A stretch of DNA of 64,000 nt from Treponema sp. (lineage in GTDB: Bacteria > Spirochaetota > Spirochaetia > Treponematales > Treponemataceae), in the NCBI GenBank assembly GCA_017470605.1, contig JAFUYH010000002.1:1-64000 (forward strand). Direction: 5' to 3'. Both the position numbers and the translations under genes were made by a program. Positions 62,892 to 64,000 of this stretch are shown here, in pieces. Positions within the stretch are counted from its first letter, which is position 1; the number at the start of each line of letters is the position of its first letter. The notes under the pieces are model-generated. The model was not told where the DNA came from, made no database searches, and worked only from the letters and a program-made list of their open reading frames with translations.

Positions 62892-63839
62892 TTACATGCC
62901 CCTTTCGTAAGAAGGCTCTTTTGTACGAGGCTTTTTTGCGGCAGACTGTTCAGCCTTCTGTTCCTTTTCATTCTTCTTATCGTTAGACTTCTGGAGTCTG
63001 TCCTGGTTATTTTTATAAAGACGTTCTGCAGGAGCAACAATCTTCTTAATGGCAAGGAAATCAGGAGTTTTATTTCCCTTTTCATTTGTGATTTCAGCTG
63101 TAAGCTTTGAAATCATGGCAGCCTTGAATGCTTCTGCCTGTTCTGGAGTAACAGCCAGCTTTCTTCCAGCCTGAACGGCATTCAAAACCTGAGCGATGTA
63201 CTGGAAAGGTTCTTTTGTTTTTTCATTCAGTGGAATAATTTTTTCATTTGCCTTTTCCATTACCCTTTCTGCAGGATTTTTCTTTTCTGCATAATCAGAG
63301 TTTGGATAGTTTTCTTTAATGTATGCTACAGTCTTCTGGTACTGTGCGGTCATTTTTTCTTTGCAGTACGCAATGAGGTTTTCAGCGTTCTCAACCTGGC
63401 TGATGTTAAACCAGTTGTTTTTGAATTTGATTTCACCCCAATTCGCTGAATCAACAACAGGAATAACAATTCCCTTAGATCCTTTGGCAAGCTTGCATTC
63501 CACACCTGCATCCTGAGCTTTCTTGATTGTTTCAAAAGTTACAAAACCTTTTGAAGCAGCACCAAGCTCTGCAGCTCTTGTAAGAAGCATAATCTGAGTG
63601 AGACCTTCTGCTTTTTCGTTTGTGTTGATGTTGTAGGCAGGCTGCAAATCTACAAAACCATCCTTGTTCGGAAGGAATGGACTTGTACCGTTTTCGAGAG
63701 AGGCTAAAACTCTGTCTCCGAGTTCCTTGAAGTAGTCATACGATGACTTTTCTCTCTTCAATCCACCAAGAGGCATTGGGGATGCGGTCTTAACGCCGTC
63801 CTCAAAGTTTTCAAGTGAAACAGGTTTTTTTGGTTCCAT
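62892..63839 (-). CDS. ArdC-like ssDNA-binding domain protein
   Basis: The ATG at 63839 is chosen because AAGGAG is at the right distance; a longer frame to 63893 has no such site. The 315-residue protein has an N-terminal segment (VLASLENGTSPFLPNKDGF, YNINTNEKAEGLTQIMLL, FVTFETIKKAQDAGVECKLA) that fits the N-terminal ssDNA-binding domain of ArdC antirestriction proteins. The metallopeptidase half of ArdC is missing; a similar peptidase domain occurs in the giant protein. The C-terminal part is Lys/Glu-rich and ends SYERGM. ArdC-type proteins protect incoming single-stranded DNA; that role here is inference. Confidence 0.7.
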   Translation of the reverse strand: MEPKKPVSLENFEDGVKTASPMPLGGLKREKSSYDYFKELGDRVLASLENGTSPFLPNKDGFVDLQPAYNINTNEKAEGLTQIMLLTRAAELGAASKGFVTFETIKKAQDAGVECKLAKGSKGIVIPVVDSANWGEIKFKNNWFNISQVENAENLIAYCKEKMTAQYQKTVAYIKENYPNSDYAEKKNPAERVMEKANEKIIPLNEKTKEPFQYIAQVLNAVQAGRKLAVTPEQAEAFKAAMISKLTAEITNEKGNKTPDFLAIKKIVAPAERLYKNNQDRLQKSNDKKNEKEQKAEQSAAKKPRTKEPSYERGM

Positions 63840-63846
63840 AAATAAC

Positions 63847-63887
63847 TCCTTTTGGAGTCTTGAAAAATTCGGGGTACGCAGTACCCC
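63847..63887 (-). promoter_or_regulatory. Ribosome-binding site folded in a hairpin, plus upstream hairpin
   Basis: On the minus strand ACTCC-AAAA-GGAGT (63860-63847) folds so that the GGAG of the ribosome-binding site is paired. Just upstream GGGGTAC-TGC-GTACCCC (63887-63871) forms a second, strong 7-bp hairpin. Together they suggest control of translation of the first visible gene of the module. Confidence 0.5.
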
Positions 63888-64000
63888 TATCAATCTTTTT
63901 CAGAGGAAAGAGCATTTTCCCCAATCGGATTGGTTATATTTTTCAATAACCCCAGATAGAATAGAGAATAAACTATTACAAAAGTAACAGTGTTAATTCA
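63888..64000. other. Non-coding end of the window
   Basis: No gene is supported here. It holds dyads: CCAAT-CGG-ATTGG near 63921-63933 and GGTTAT/ATAACC near 63931-63950. A GAGAATAAACTATT at about 63963-63976 on the plus strand resembles the element's standard leader but lacks an ATG. The promoter of the minus-strand module may lie here or beyond. Confidence 0.35.

Noticed and set aside
21172..64000. A complete prophage
   Set aside because: No capsid, terminase, portal or tail genes are visible. The polyvalent-protein operon and partition genes fit a conjugative or integrative element better.

Overview
The window looks like a chromosomal stretch of a host-associated spirochaete, most likely a Treponema, joined to one end of a large mobile element. 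The genus is an inference. It rests on the low-GC genome, relaxed spirochaete-type lipoprotein signals, chitobiase-type repeats in a surface lipoprotein, and the general gene content. No rRNA or other decisive marker is present.

Positions 1-20711 are ordinary chromosome. A partial surface lipoprotein (1-552) is followed by an acyl-CoA carboxylase beta subunit (969-2459). A minus-strand block holds a PgeF/YfiH-type laccase-domain protein, a 570-residue unknown, tRNA-Glu and tRNA-Gln, a CBM48 protein, a D,D-carboxypeptidase and chorismate synthase. A divergent membrane diguanylate cyclase comes next, then dapA-asd of the lysine pathway with a striking branched terminator between them, then an esterase lipoprotein. 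A minus-strand run of housekeeping genes closes this part: methyltransferase, mutS2, rsgA, argS and an RluA-type pseudouridine synthase.

Positions 20712-21171 are a gene-free junction with several dyads, an attenuator-like terminator and a tRNA-like 3' arm. From 21172 onward everything looks like plasmid or integrative-element DNA. The plus-strand module (21172-32780) carries parA-parB, a Dam-type methyltransferase read through a ten-G tract, small membrane proteins, a putative metallopeptidase, an ASCH protein, a flotillin, two exported proteins, a replication-initiator-like gene with four internal 33-bp iterons, and ssb. It ends with several unknowns, one of which has a motif reminiscent of AcrVA2-type proteins.

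The minus-strand module (63839 down to 32820) is about 31 kb of co-oriented genes. They encode 14 proteins, several of them gigantic (1260, 1758 and about 3071 residues). They resemble the polyvalent proteins of conjugative elements and phages, with ArdC-type, metallopeptidase, phosphoribosyltransferase, sliding-clamp-like, RadC/JAB, phage toxin-like (MuF-C/PBECR) and ComM-type AAA domains. Most share a standard ribosome-binding leader, at least six share a related C-terminal helical module, and 13 of 14 have arginine, usually with glycine, at the extreme C-terminus. My reading is that these proteins form one system that acts in or travels with element transfer. No integrase, relaxase, coupling protein or type IV secretion gene is inside the window, so the rest of the element lies beyond 64000.

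The most interesting signals are the C-terminal tails and module, the poly-G methyltransferase, in-frame internal translation starts inside two giant ORFs, a 95-bp palindromic insert inside a coding sequence, and the intragenic iterons.
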